Source: a virus
Direction: 5' to 3' (one strand)
IMG/VR virus record: IMGVR_UViG_3300025110_000030
Span: 1-44,247 of that record
DNA: 44,247 nucleotides
Shown here: positions 7,391-15,802 of the stretch, one piece after another
How the letters are laid out: each line of letters begins with the position of its first letter
Numbering within the stretch: position 1 is the first letter of the stretch
Position numbers and translations under genes: made by a program
Notes under the pieces: generated by a model
Told to the model about the DNA's origin: nothing
Seen by the model: the letters and a program-made list of their open reading frames with translations, nothing else
The model's database searches: none

Positions 7391-7636
7391 ATGTTGAATG
7401 ACAATAAGAATGAAAAATGGATTGAAGTGGTAACAAAAAGAGATGGTATGGATTATGCTACTGCCATTAGATATAGTGATATAACTGCTATACAGATGAG
7501 AGTACTGGGAAGTAATCATCCAAAGGTTATAGATGTAGATATACATGTATCATCAGATACAATATTTACCACAGTTGTAACACCAACTGAAGCAAATGAA
7601 ATGTGGAATGAGGTAATAGGAGTGAATGAAGAATGA
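7391..7636 (+). CDS. Hypothetical small protein, leaderless
   Basis: 81 residues. The frame is open from 7343, but that extension translates the promoter itself (as VYKRTE), so ATG 7391 at the predicted transcription start is chosen. There is no Shine-Dalgarno sequence, as expected for a leaderless gene. The sequence looks beta-rich (KVIDVDIHVSSDTIFTTVVTP). No recognised domain. It heads the unit containing the large unknown proteins and the phosphatase. Confidence 0.55.
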   Translation: MLNDNKNEKWIEVVTKRDGMDYATAIRYSDITAIQMRVLGSNHPKVIDVDIHVSSDTIFTTVVTPTEANEMWNEVIGVNEE

Positions 7637-8265
7637 GTGAAGATATAAGTGATAAGATAGAGAATGGTCAATGGGTAGAAGGCGAAAAAGTGGGATTTGA
7701 ATGTCCTGATGGAAAGGTGCGTTTATTCTATTGTGGTGGTAGTGGCTACGGACAAAGATGTGGTGGTTGGGAACACGAAGAGACAGGACAAATATTCGCA
7801 ATTGCCAATTGGGGAGACCGCAAGTGGAACAAAGATACTGTTGAGTATTTGCAATTGAGTAGTGCGATGAAACCTGAAACAACTGACGGCGATATTTTGA
7901 AAGTATACACAACGACTGAGTCTGGTCTGTGTAACCATCCCTATGGAGAACAAATGTTGTGGTGGTTTAAACAAAAAGATATTGATGTATCTAAATTGAA
8001 ACCAATTAGTTTTACTTGGGAACATAATGTTGGAGTAAGTTACACGTTAGAGAATGGTCCACAGAAAGATAAAGCAGTTAAAGAACCAATCCCTGCATGT
8101 ATACCTCGTGGTATGTTTTATGGTGTAACGAATAAGAAATATCTTGAGAACGATTGGGATTTGAAAGAAGATGCTCAAAGTGCTAAGATTTTGAAAGCAA
8201 GGTATGTTCTCGATTGGTCAAAATTGAATTTTGAAATGACATACGCACCATCAGGAGGTAACTAA
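7633..8265 (+). CDS. Hypothetical protein
   Basis: 210 residues, Trp- and Tyr-rich, with four scattered cysteines (FEC, FYC, QRC, GLC). Beta-rich appearance; GGSGYGQRCGGWEHEETGQIF near residue 37 is distinctive. Starts within the previous stop. No family recognised; it probably works with the next three genes, from which it is separated by at most one base. Confidence 0.55.
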   Translation: MSEDISDKIENGQWVEGEKVGFECPDGKVRLFYCGGSGYGQRCGGWEHEETGQIFAIANWGDRKWNKDTVEYLQLSSAMKPETTDGDILKVYTTTESGLCNHPYGEQMLWWFKQKDIDVSKLKPISFTWEHNVGVSYTLENGPQKDKAVKEPIPACIPRGMFYGVTNKKYLENDWDLKEDAQSAKILKARYVLDWSKLNFEMTYAPSGGN

Positions 8266-8266
8266 G

Positions 8267-9994
8267 ATGGGTAAAGCAGAAAGAGAAGGTTGGAATACTT
8301 GGCAAAGATATGTATCGGCAGGTGTAGTAGAAGAAACTTTACTATGGACAGATGACCCTATTCTAGTAGATAATACACTAGGTCGTATACAGGATAAATT
8401 GAGTAAGTGTTGGCCTATTGATGCAGCAGTGGCGTACACTCTTGCTAACCACGGAGAGCAAGCACAACTTACTTGGAAAGATATGGTAAATCAAAATACA
8501 CGTATTGCAACAGTTATGATGACAGGTAAGGTAGGGTACGGTAATTTACCCAGTCCTCTTGTCGAATCATGTGGACATGATGAAGTATTTACTATTAAAT
8601 ATGAACTACCTCTTCCTTATCTATATGAAGGCAGAATTGCTTGGAAAAATAGTAGTCGCATCAGCAAATGGGAGTACTACGATGATGCACCTGATGTGGT
8701 TAAGAAAGCGTGTCATTTTAGATGTGATTCTCCCCAATTGACAAACGGGGACTTAACAAATTTGCCAAATTTCACTGCATACCTCATGAGAGAAGAATGT
8801 AAACCTCTATTACTATATCTAGCAGAAAAATTCGGTACAGACAAATTCAATATTAGTCATGAACTTATGAGTGACAACTATGCACTTTTGTCTTCAACTA
8901 GTTTTCTATGGGAGCGTACGAAAGGTGAGTGCGGTTACACAAGAGATGATGCTAACTATGGTAGTTGTGCCCATCACAATGAAGTAACTGCAACTGATTG
9001 GTACATGATTAGAGAAGAAAAAGACTCCGATGAAATGGATACTATTTGGTATAGGGGTAAGGGTCGTGTTGTTCACAGTGGTTGGAATCATGACCAATTT
9101 AAGCGTAGAAATATAACTGCTAGAAATACAGCACTAAGTCGCATAGTACCATTCAATAGAGTCAAACGTTCACTAGCACAAAGTGTACCTGATGAAGTAG
9201 TGATAAACGAAATCAAAGGTTCAATACAACGTATGAGAAATTGGGATGGTCGTAGGTTAGTAAATAAAACTGGTATAGGTAGGAGAGCATTACATGGTTG
9301 GTCTGACTGGTCTTGGCTTACAGAAGTATCAAGTTGGATTCAAGACACACGAAGTAAGAACAGAAATGAAAATGATACTGCATGTTCAGTTTGTTATGTA
9401 GCAGGTGAAACGGAAGAACACACAGACAAATCAATATGCAGATGTGGCGATGGTTGGAGATACACAAAGTATGACAAGAAGTCATCCTATGGTCATGAAA
9501 TTGCTAAGTTCCAATGGACTCCCATAGAACCACAGCGAGTTTATGTTTTACTTGGGTACAACAATTGGGAGATACCGTATTTGTTTAAGGATATTGAACA
9601 TGCAGCACGATTGAGGGCTTTTATACCACAGTTGATAGATAAAATGCCAACAGGTAGTGTTGCTAAACATAAGAGAACTTGGGATTTAACAACAGGTAGT
9701 GAAGTTCTTACTGACGTTGAAAAGGAAGATATAGGTGTAAGAATAGTACGAAGAGATTTAATTCTAAGTATGAAATGGGATAAAGACCCTGAAAATTTAC
9801 CGACTGCTGTACAGGTAAAAGATATGCTTTTGTTTGGTAATCCAAGTGAAGTTAATGAGGCGGTAGACTTAGTCAAAGAAGGTTATCTAAAAAGACGTAG
9901 TGGTGCTGGTTACAGTGATGACAATGCTAAAACAATACATCCACATGAAATGAAAATAATAAATAGTGCAGATAATATAGTGGAGAGTGAATGA
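8267..9994 (+). CDS. Large protein of unknown function
   Basis: 575 residues, soluble, Trp-rich. A probable zinc site lies at about 373-393 (CSVC...CRCG). The remainder includes YELPLPYLYEGRIAWKNS near 108 and YVLLGYNNWEIPYLFKDI near 425; no catalytic signature is recognised. Ends just before a second large unknown protein, whose start is 2 bases past this stop. The tight pairing with it and the phosphatase gene suggests a shared process. Gene reality is very likely; function is unknown. Confidence 0.6.
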   Translation: MGKAEREGWNTWQRYVSAGVVEETLLWTDDPILVDNTLGRIQDKLSKCWPIDAAVAYTLANHGEQAQLTWKDMVNQNTRIATVMMTGKVGYGNLPSPLVESCGHDEVFTIKYELPLPYLYEGRIAWKNSSRISKWEYYDDAPDVVKKACHFRCDSPQLTNGDLTNLPNFTAYLMREECKPLLLYLAEKFGTDKFNISHELMSDNYALLSSTSFLWERTKGECGYTRDDANYGSCAHHNEVTATDWYMIREEKDSDEMDTIWYRGKGRVVHSGWNHDQFKRRNITARNTALSRIVPFNRVKRSLAQSVPDEVVINEIKGSIQRMRNWDGRRLVNKTGIGRRALHGWSDWSWLTEVSSWIQDTRSKNRNENDTACSVCYVAGETEEHTDKSICRCGDGWRYTKYDKKSSYGHEIAKFQWTPIEPQRVYVLLGYNNWEIPYLFKDIEHAARLRAFIPQLIDKMPTGSVAKHKRTWDLTTGSEVLTDVEKEDIGVRIVRRDLILSMKWDKDPENLPTAVQVKDMLLFGNPSEVNEAVDLVKEGYLKRRSGAGYSDDNAKTIHPHEMKIINSADNIVESE

Positions 9995-9995
9995 A

Positions 9996-12371
9996 ATGGA
10001 AAAACAATATGATGAAATGAATTTTGAAGATATGTTCAAACAACTTGTTGAAGAAGTAAACGAAGTAGTGACAGATGATAAAAACACAGGTAGGACTTTA
10101 CAAGAAACTACTACCAATGAACGTGTTTTTATGGTCAAGTCACAGAAGGCTAAATCCTTTTTGAATTACATAAAAGTAGTGAAGTCAGGTAAAGGTAAAT
10201 ACAAAGTACCACATACTGAATTAATCTTATTAGATGATGAATACGATGTTGTACTTAGTGCTTTTAATAGAATAGGTAGCGATGTTGCTTTCCTCAGAGC
10301 ATGTCCTGAATTTGCTAGACACGGTGTGTTAGAATCTATTGAAGTAACAATCGATAATTTAGAAGACTCATGGAGTAGACTACGTACCACTATGAAAGAA
10401 GCAGACCCTAATGGTTGTATGATATTACAACCTTTTGTCCCTGCTTCATCTAGTATGGTTTTAGCACCAAATGTCTATGCTTGGATTGGTCGTGACCATG
10501 ATGGTATTACTGCTGGTAAAGATGGTGTAACCTTGTGTTACTTAGTTAATCCAAACGATAAGACTTGTGCTGAACATTTTCAGGAAATAGGTCATCAGCC
10601 AAACACATACGAATTAGAATATGTATATGAAAAAGACATGAACTACTTAACTGAAAAATTTGCACACGGTTCAACTAAATTTACACAATTAAGAGGTAGT
10701 GAAGCACATACAGTTCGTGGTCCACCTTTCGTATACAATAGATTAATTGATGGTGTAACAGTTGAAACTCTTTCTATGGAAATGGGTGCAGTACCTAATG
10801 GTGTTGGTAAGATAGAAGTCAAGCACGTATGGAAGACAGAAGGTTTGGAAGAACTAGCGTGGTTAGAGGCCAACATTACTAAGGACAAGATGCCTGAAGA
10901 CTTCGTTATATCTCACCCTAATGGTTCATTAGGTAGTCACGTCTATGCACATTGTAGGGCACATGACATACCTTACATTGTGGCTGATGTATCTGTTGGT
11001 GATGTGTGGGTAGAAGGTAGCCCTACACATGTTGCTAAAGAAGAAGGACTTCCAATTGACCCTAACCCATACAATCCATATCTATCTGATGATATTACTG
11101 CTTTTGCTAATGGCTTAGAACGAAGTAGAACACAGTGGCGTAGACAACAAGGTTGGTTTGCACATTATTTCCACCAATGGTTGTCAGGTCATAACATGAA
11201 TCCTAAACATAACTCGATGTTAGCAGGTGCTTTCTCAGGTTGGTTAGTTAAGGCCGCTGTTGGTTTATGTCTTGGTGAGTTAAGACATGGTTTCGGTATG
11301 AAGAAAGATATGTCGATTGAGTTTGCCCCAGTGCTTGTATCGGCAATAGGTACTAAAAAACTGATTGAACTAAATCATGAAAGTACACCTAGTAAGCAAC
11401 GTAAACATTACTATCTTGCTATGGAAAGTTTTGATTTAACTTATGAAGAAATGGAACTAGCGTTAAATTGGTGTGGTCAACAATTCAAAACAGGTTGGTC
11501 GGGTGCATTTGGTGGTAAAGCATGGGCTGATTGTGCATTCGGTGCTGCTGAATTGGCTAAATCTATTCGCAAGTTCTTGGCGTGTCAAGATGAAGTTCAT
11601 ATCAAAAATGTAGTTAAACATACCAATATGGCTGAGAACTTTGCACACAACAATGGTAGTTTATACAATAAGTTCCTTGAGGGTTCAGCATTTGATTATG
11701 CTACCTTAAACGATGCAGATGACACAACAGGTTACTTTGGACATGAAGATAAAGCACTTTGTAGAATGTTCAAAACTTACGAGGTGACACGTACATTTAT
11801 TGAGCAAACATTTGTGGCGACCAAACCTGAAAATGATTGGTTGGCCTTGTTTAGTTATACAGCAAAGCATAGAAAGCCATCACATTACAGGGAAGTTTGG
11901 ATAACATCTAAACATATGCAACCTTCTATACGTAGTGCTGCTCTTTCGTTGGGAAGTAAGTGGTTACATCACAACACTAAGTATACTTTGAACGATGATA
12001 TGTTCATACCTTGTGGTAATGAAGATTGTGAAACATGTATGGATAAAAATATAATCAATGTGTCTCTTGAAATAGGGAATGAGTTTACTAGCATGTTACT
12101 TACAGAAGACGCACCTTCGGCATTCTTTGCATTGAAGCATGACAAGTCTAGTCCACAAGCATACGGTGTTGCTCAACTAATAAAACAGAAACAGTACAAT
12201 GATATTGAGCCACAAATATTTGTTGATGCTTGGAATGGTCTCACTAAATCAGACCCGATGTATAAAACATTATCAGCCATGCTTAAGAAATATCTTAAGA
12301 AAATGATTACCACTAATGTTGACTGGTCTAATCAAGTGACAAGAATATTGTCAGGAGGTGTTTTAGAATGA
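9996..12371 (+). CDS. Large protein, possible PEP-utiliser-like swivelling domain
   Basis: 791 residues. ATG 9996 is preferred over GTG 9987 because GGAG at 9982-9985 is well spaced for it. Residues 140-170 (GCMILQPFVPASSSMVL) faintly resemble the ATP-grasp part of PEP synthase-like enzymes. Residues 309-331 (NGSLGSHVYAHCRAHDIPYI) resemble the phosphohistidine swivelling domain, where the usual pattern is G-x-TSH-x5-AR-x-GIP; the candidate His is residue 315. Near 545-560 ENFAHNNGSLYNK resembles a motif seen in uncharacterised phage proteins. A CGNEDCETC cluster near 673-682 may bind zinc. These resemblances are from memory and weak; the enzymatic role is unproven. Confidence 0.45.
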   Translation: MEKQYDEMNFEDMFKQLVEEVNEVVTDDKNTGRTLQETTTNERVFMVKSQKAKSFLNYIKVVKSGKGKYKVPHTELILLDDEYDVVLSAFNRIGSDVAFLRACPEFARHGVLESIEVTIDNLEDSWSRLRTTMKEADPNGCMILQPFVPASSSMVLAPNVYAWIGRDHDGITAGKDGVTLCYLVNPNDKTCAEHFQEIGHQPNTYELEYVYEKDMNYLTEKFAHGSTKFTQLRGSEAHTVRGPPFVYNRLIDGVTVETLSMEMGAVPNGVGKIEVKHVWKTEGLEELAWLEANITKDKMPEDFVISHPNGSLGSHVYAHCRAHDIPYIVADVSVGDVWVEGSPTHVAKEEGLPIDPNPYNPYLSDDITAFANGLERSRTQWRRQQGWFAHYFHQWLSGHNMNPKHNSMLAGAFSGWLVKAAVGLCLGELRHGFGMKKDMSIEFAPVLVSAIGTKKLIELNHESTPSKQRKHYYLAMESFDLTYEEMELALNWCGQQFKTGWSGAFGGKAWADCAFGAAELAKSIRKFLACQDEVHIKNVVKHTNMAENFAHNNGSLYNKFLEGSAFDYATLNDADDTTGYFGHEDKALCRMFKTYEVTRTFIEQTFVATKPENDWLALFSYTAKHRKPSHYREVWITSKHMQPSIRSAALSLGSKWLHHNTKYTLNDDMFIPCGNEDCETCMDKNIINVSLEIGNEFTSMLLTEDAPSAFFALKHDKSSPQAYGVAQLIKQKQYNDIEPQIFVDAWNGLTKSDPMYKTLSAMLKKYLKKMITTNVDWSNQVTRILSGGVLE

Positions 12372-13591
12372 GTAAAGTAAATTGTCACACAGGTAATCCT
12401 TTAGTGTTTGAAACAAGTGATGGTATTAGAATATACGCTGGTGGTAATACACGTAATGGTGGTTGGATGCAAATGAAGCCACGGCCTGATTTAGCCATTG
12501 GTCCACAAGGTGTTATCAGGACAGCACGTAAGTTTGATGTTATACCAGACGGATTTACTTGTGTTAATCATGTACAAGCAATTGATACACCACACATTAT
12601 TGAATTAGAGTGGCCTGACTTCAGCATACCTAGTAATGTAGGTAGAGAGTTTTGGGTATCACTTGTTGCTGATATAAAGACCAAGGGTATCAAATCTATC
12701 TCTTGTCAATGTATGGGTGGTCATGGTCGTACTGGTGTTCAGTTGGCTATCTTAGCCCACCTTATGATTGAGAAGAAGAATCAAACATGGAAAGATGCAG
12801 GTGAGTTGATACAGTGGGTACGAGACAGTTATTGTAGCCATGCAGTAGAAGCCCAGTCACAACAAGAATATATAGCCACAGTATGTCAAATACCACACGG
12901 TGAAGATAAGGTACAAACATTGTCTAGTTCAGCATCCGTATTTGATTGGAGTTCACCATCAAAAGCATTTGACCCTGATGAACTTGAGTTTGAGTTAGAA
13001 AGGAATAGTAAGAAGAAAAGTAAGAAGAAGCAGGTAGGTAAGAATTATTTTACTAGCAAGAAAAGTAAGCATAAGACAATACCTAACACTCATATCAAAG
13101 GTTATGTCTTATACTGGTGTGATGTTTGCGGTCAGTACGAGTTCAGAACTGATAAGAAATCAAATGCTAAGTTGCCTTGTACTATATGTGGTAGCACAGA
13201 TATGGTGTATGGGTTAGGTGAAATGACTTTGGATGATGAGAACTATGAAGATTACTGTGAAGTGAAGTGTGAAGAAACTGGTGAGATGTTCCATCCATTA
13301 GAAACGTACAATGAAATTAGTAAACTACATCTGATAAAATTAAACAAGTACGGTAGTAATTCTAAAAACTTACGAATAAAAAATGGTGGAAAAAGATGGG
13401 AAGATAGACAGTACAAGTGTGACATATCCGGTAGAGTTAGACCACTTGTATTCTTACACTTTGAAGAACATCTTGTATGTTCAAAAGAGGTTGTGATACC
13501 TAGTGATAAAAAATTAATGACTTTTGATGAATTTGTCGAACGTGACAAAGATGTAGGTTTAGATAAGGGGAGTTTGGATGATTGGATTTAA
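12368..13591 (+). CDS. Cysteine-based protein phosphatase with zinc-ribbon C-terminus
   Basis: 407 residues. The N-terminal ~170 residues are a PTP/dual-specificity phosphatase fold: C115-MGGHG-R121-T122 fits the C-x5-R-[ST] active-site loop. A WPD-loop-like segment (ELEWPDFSIPSN) lies near 78-89 with Asp as candidate general acid. After a Lys-rich linker (KKKSKKKQ near 218) comes a zinc ribbon (CDVCG ... CTICG, about 250-275) and more cysteines (C-EVKC, YKCD). Overlaps the previous gene by 4 bases. It could dephosphorylate host or viral proteins, RNA 5' ends or nucleotides; the substrate is not evident. Confidence 0.8.
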   Translation: MSKVNCHTGNPLVFETSDGIRIYAGGNTRNGGWMQMKPRPDLAIGPQGVIRTARKFDVIPDGFTCVNHVQAIDTPHIIELEWPDFSIPSNVGREFWVSLVADIKTKGIKSISCQCMGGHGRTGVQLAILAHLMIEKKNQTWKDAGELIQWVRDSYCSHAVEAQSQQEYIATVCQIPHGEDKVQTLSSSASVFDWSSPSKAFDPDELEFELERNSKKKSKKKQVGKNYFTSKKSKHKTIPNTHIKGYVLYWCDVCGQYEFRTDKKSNAKLPCTICGSTDMVYGLGEMTLDDENYEDYCEVKCEETGEMFHPLETYNEISKLHLIKLNKYGSNSKNLRIKNGGKRWEDRQYKCDISGRVRPLVFLHFEEHLVCSKEVVIPSDKKLMTFDEFVERDKDVGLDKGSLDDWI

Positions 13592-13595
13592 AAAA

Positions 13596-13612
13596 CAGTA
13601 TATAAAAGAACA
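13596..13612 (+). promoter_or_regulatory. Archaeal TATA promoter, copy 4
   Basis: Exact CAGTATATAAAAGAACA motif 4 bases after the previous stop. TATATAAAA starts at 13599; predicted start near 13628, giving a leader of ~14 bases that contains AGAGG before ATG 13642. Confidence 0.8.
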
Positions 13613-13641
13613 GATTAAAATAATAAAAAGAGGTAATAAAA

Positions 13642-14055
13642 ATGATGAATGAACAAGAAGAAGAAAGAATGCAAGTGAAATGTAACTATGATATAGGTAG
13701 ACTACACATACAAGGTGTTAGTGCTACTGTTAAACATGGTCGGAAGTATGGTATCGCTTTGAAGATGCGTACTGCTGACGATGTTTCTTTGTGGTTAAGA
13801 GAACAACCAGCGATACTTAAGTCGGCTGCTTCAGGTGAATTGATGTATATACCATTTGATGTACTCAAGTATGCAGATGGTTCATATCAGATGTTCATTA
13901 AAGGTAGTGAAGCGAATCATCCTGAAGGTGCTATGCTTGACTTACAACCTTTAGACCAAGAGATACAAAGAATGATTCGGTTTGCTGAAGAAGCGAACTT
14001 AGTAATTAATATCATAGGCGGAAGATATACACCAGCGGGAAGTGAAGAGGAATGA
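13642..14055 (+). CDS. Hypothetical protein
   Basis: 137 residues. Beta-rich middle (IGRLHIQGVSATVKHGRKYGIALKMRT) and a helical C-terminal part, ending GSEEE. AGAGG is 8 bases upstream of the start. First gene of the long small-gene unit. Not recognised. Confidence 0.5.
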   Translation: MMNEQEEERMQVKCNYDIGRLHIQGVSATVKHGRKYGIALKMRTADDVSLWLREQPAILKSAASGELMYIPFDVLKYADGSYQMFIKGSEANHPEGAMLDLQPLDQEIQRMIRFAEEANLVINIIGGRYTPAGSEEE

Positions 14056-14390
14056 TTGACACAGACAAATACGAAGGACATAACGAAGCACCGTGGCGAA
14101 CTGCCGAAGGACAGCCATACGATGATGAAGGCTCTCACCTTGACATTGTAGATGCAAACGGGGTGTTGGTGACTGAGACATCTTACTTCACTGACAACGA
14201 CCATCCCAATGCACAACTCATAGCAGACGCACCACTTCTCCTAGCAGAAGTCAAGCAGTTGCAGCCAATGGCTGATGAATTGATTGCGATATGGGAGATA
14301 CTTGAGGAAGATTATCCCCATGTTGATAGGGTCATTGTAAAGGAATTGATTGAAAGAAAAATAGGAGACTATTGTGAGGTGAAAGAATGA
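14052..14390 (+). CDS. Phage-type small protein with LIADAPLLLAEV motif
   Basis: 112 residues. NAQLIADAPLLLAEVKQL (about residues 52-69) matches a motif common in small uncharacterised phage proteins (N-A-x-LI-x-APxLL-x-E-L). The N-terminus MIDTDKYEG is nearly the same as that of the gene at 20598 (MIDIDKYED), which also has LLAEVERLQ, so the two are probably distant paralogues. Starts within the previous stop. Function unknown. Confidence 0.6.
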   Translation: MIDTDKYEGHNEAPWRTAEGQPYDDEGSHLDIVDANGVLVTETSYFTDNDHPNAQLIADAPLLLAEVKQLQPMADELIAIWEILEEDYPHVDRVIVKELIERKIGDYCEVKE

Positions 14391-14935
14391 AGTATGATAT
14401 TCTGATGATTGACCCACCGTGGAAGAAACGTAAGGGCGGGTTAAGAAAAACTAGACCGAACCAAACTAGAAAGTTAGATTATGTGACTATGGAAATAGAG
14501 GATATTTTTGCGTTGCTAGATAAAGAGATATTTCCCAAAGCAAATGAAACTAATACTGTTTTTATGTGGTGTATTGATAAATATATTACAGTAGTTGACG
14601 ACTATATGTTTGAGAGAGGTTATAAGAAACACTGCATATTTATTTGGAATAAATTAAATGGTGTAGCACCTGCATTTACAGTTAGATATTCTCATGAATA
14701 TTTAATTTGGTATTACAAACCAAAAATGATTAAGATAGCAGAAAATATGAGAGGAAAATTACTAACAGTGTTTGAAGAAAAATCAAGACAACATAGCAGA
14801 AAACCAAACTATGCCTATGAAATGATAGATAAATTATATCCTAATTCTAAGAAGATAGATGTTTTCAGTAGGGAAAATAGAACTGGTTGGGAAATTTGGG
14901 GTAACGAAACAGATAAGTTTAAGGAGATGAACTAA
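14387..14935 (+). CDS. MT-A70 family N6-adenine DNA methyltransferase
   Basis: 182 residues. DPPW at residues 9-12 (MIDPPWKK) is the catalytic motif of the MT-A70 family of adenine-N6 methyltransferases; TVFMWCIDKYI and the C-terminal DVFSRENRTGWEIWGNE are also typical of the family. Likely methylates viral DNA using S-adenosylmethionine, either evading restriction or marking DNA. No cognate restriction enzyme is visible nearby, consistent with an orphan viral methyltransferase. The target site cannot be read from the sequence. Confidence 0.9.
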   Translation: MKYDILMIDPPWKKRKGGLRKTRPNQTRKLDYVTMEIEDIFALLDKEIFPKANETNTVFMWCIDKYITVVDDYMFERGYKKHCIFIWNKLNGVAPAFTVRYSHEYLIWYYKPKMIKIAENMRGKLLTVFEEKSRQHSRKPNYAYEMIDKLYPNSKKIDVFSRENRTGWEIWGNETDKFKEMN

Positions 14936-15039
14936 TGAAAACAGCAGTAAAAGTAAGATATTTTAGTAAGTTTAAAGCAAGACATAAACATTACCTAGCA
15001 GGTAAATATAGAGTAAAGAAAGGAGATGAAAAAGAATGA
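14935..15039 (+). CDS. Very small basic protein
   Basis: 34 residues (MKTAVKVRYFSKFKARHKHY...), about 40 percent Lys/Arg/His. It shares one base with the previous stop (TAATG) and ends in a Shine-Dalgarno AAAGGAG used by the next gene, whose start overlaps its stop. The junction style supports translation. Likely nucleic-acid binding if functional. Confidence 0.45.
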   Translation: MKTAVKVRYFSKFKARHKHYLAGKYRVKKGDEKE

Positions 15040-15518
15040 TAATGAAATGGATAAATAAAAAGATAGATGAAAGAATAATGAAAAAGATGAGTGAACCAAT
15101 TGATAAACTTGAAGATGTGGTCTATGAAATAGCACATGAGATAGATATTGACTATGATAAATTAGCAGAAGCACTGTCTATTGACCCTGCTGATATTGCT
15201 GGTGGAATGAATGAGAGTGAGATTGCTGACCACATGGAAGTCGATTACTACACCTTAGCAGACAAGATAGATGTACAAGATGTTGCTTCTCATGTCAATA
15301 GTAGCGACATTGCGTATGAATTAGATATTGATTACGATAAGTTAGCGAAGTTGATAGACGTAGACGCACAATTTGGTTCAGCAGAAGTAGCAGCAGAAAT
15401 AGATATGTCAGAGTTAGCGGCTCAAGTGTACGGTAATTTCGTATCTATTGAAGATGTTTCATCAATAATAAGCGACATCAAAAGTATTGTATTAGCAGTA
15501 CGTAAGGAGGAAGAATAA
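15036..15518 (+). CDS. Repeat-containing acidic helical protein
   Basis: 160 residues. From about residue 25 it consists of degenerate ~20-residue repeats with the theme E-I-D-[IV]-D-Y-[DY]-x-LA ... DIA (EIDIDYDKLAEAL, MEVDYYTLADKI, ELDIDYDKLAKLI, EIDMSELAAQV). This suggests an elongated helical protein. Such repeats occur in some uncharacterised phage proteins. Preceded by AAAGGAG 11 bases upstream; ends RKEEE. Function unknown. Confidence 0.6.
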   Translation: MIMKWINKKIDERIMKKMSEPIDKLEDVVYEIAHEIDIDYDKLAEALSIDPADIAGGMNESEIADHMEVDYYTLADKIDVQDVASHVNSSDIAYELDIDYDKLAKLIDVDAQFGSAEVAAEIDMSELAAQVYGNFVSIEDVSSIISDIKSIVLAVRKEEE

Positions 15519-15695
15519 ATGCCAACAAGAACAATAAAACAACTAAGAAATTTACTTAACTCATTGGAGAAAAGATTTATAGAAGACCTTCAATATGTTG
15601 TGTGGTTAGAAGAAACACATAGACACCTCTATCCCGATAACGACATCTATACTGTTTATGAAAAAGCAACAGGTATCTTTGCGGAGGAAGAGTAA
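15519..15695 (+). CDS. Hypothetical small protein
   Basis: 58 residues, helical (IKQLRNLLNSLEKRFIEDLQYVVWLEE). Starts directly after the previous stop, with AAGGAGG 9 bases upstream, and ends EEE in a segment (GCGGAGGAAGAG) that is the ribosome binding site for the next gene. Not recognised. Confidence 0.5.
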   Translation: MPTRTIKQLRNLLNSLEKRFIEDLQYVVWLEETHRHLYPDNDIYTVYEKATGIFAEEE

Positions 15696-15802
15696 TGTTA
15701 TTAAAATGTTCAAACTGTGATACTTATTTTCAATGGATTTTACAATATGGAGAATGTGTAGGATGTGGTTTTACAGTTGAAGTTTGTGAGGAGGAAGAGT
15801 AA
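15695..15802 (+). CDS. Zinc-ribbon miniprotein
   Basis: 35 residues. CSNC at 5-8 and CVGC at 21-24 form a minimal CxxC...CxxC zinc ribbon; the tail is CEEEE. Its start shares one base with the previous stop (TAATG). One of about a dozen such miniproteins in this window. Confidence 0.55.
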   Translation: MLLKCSNCDTYFQWILQYGECVGCGFTVEVCEEEE

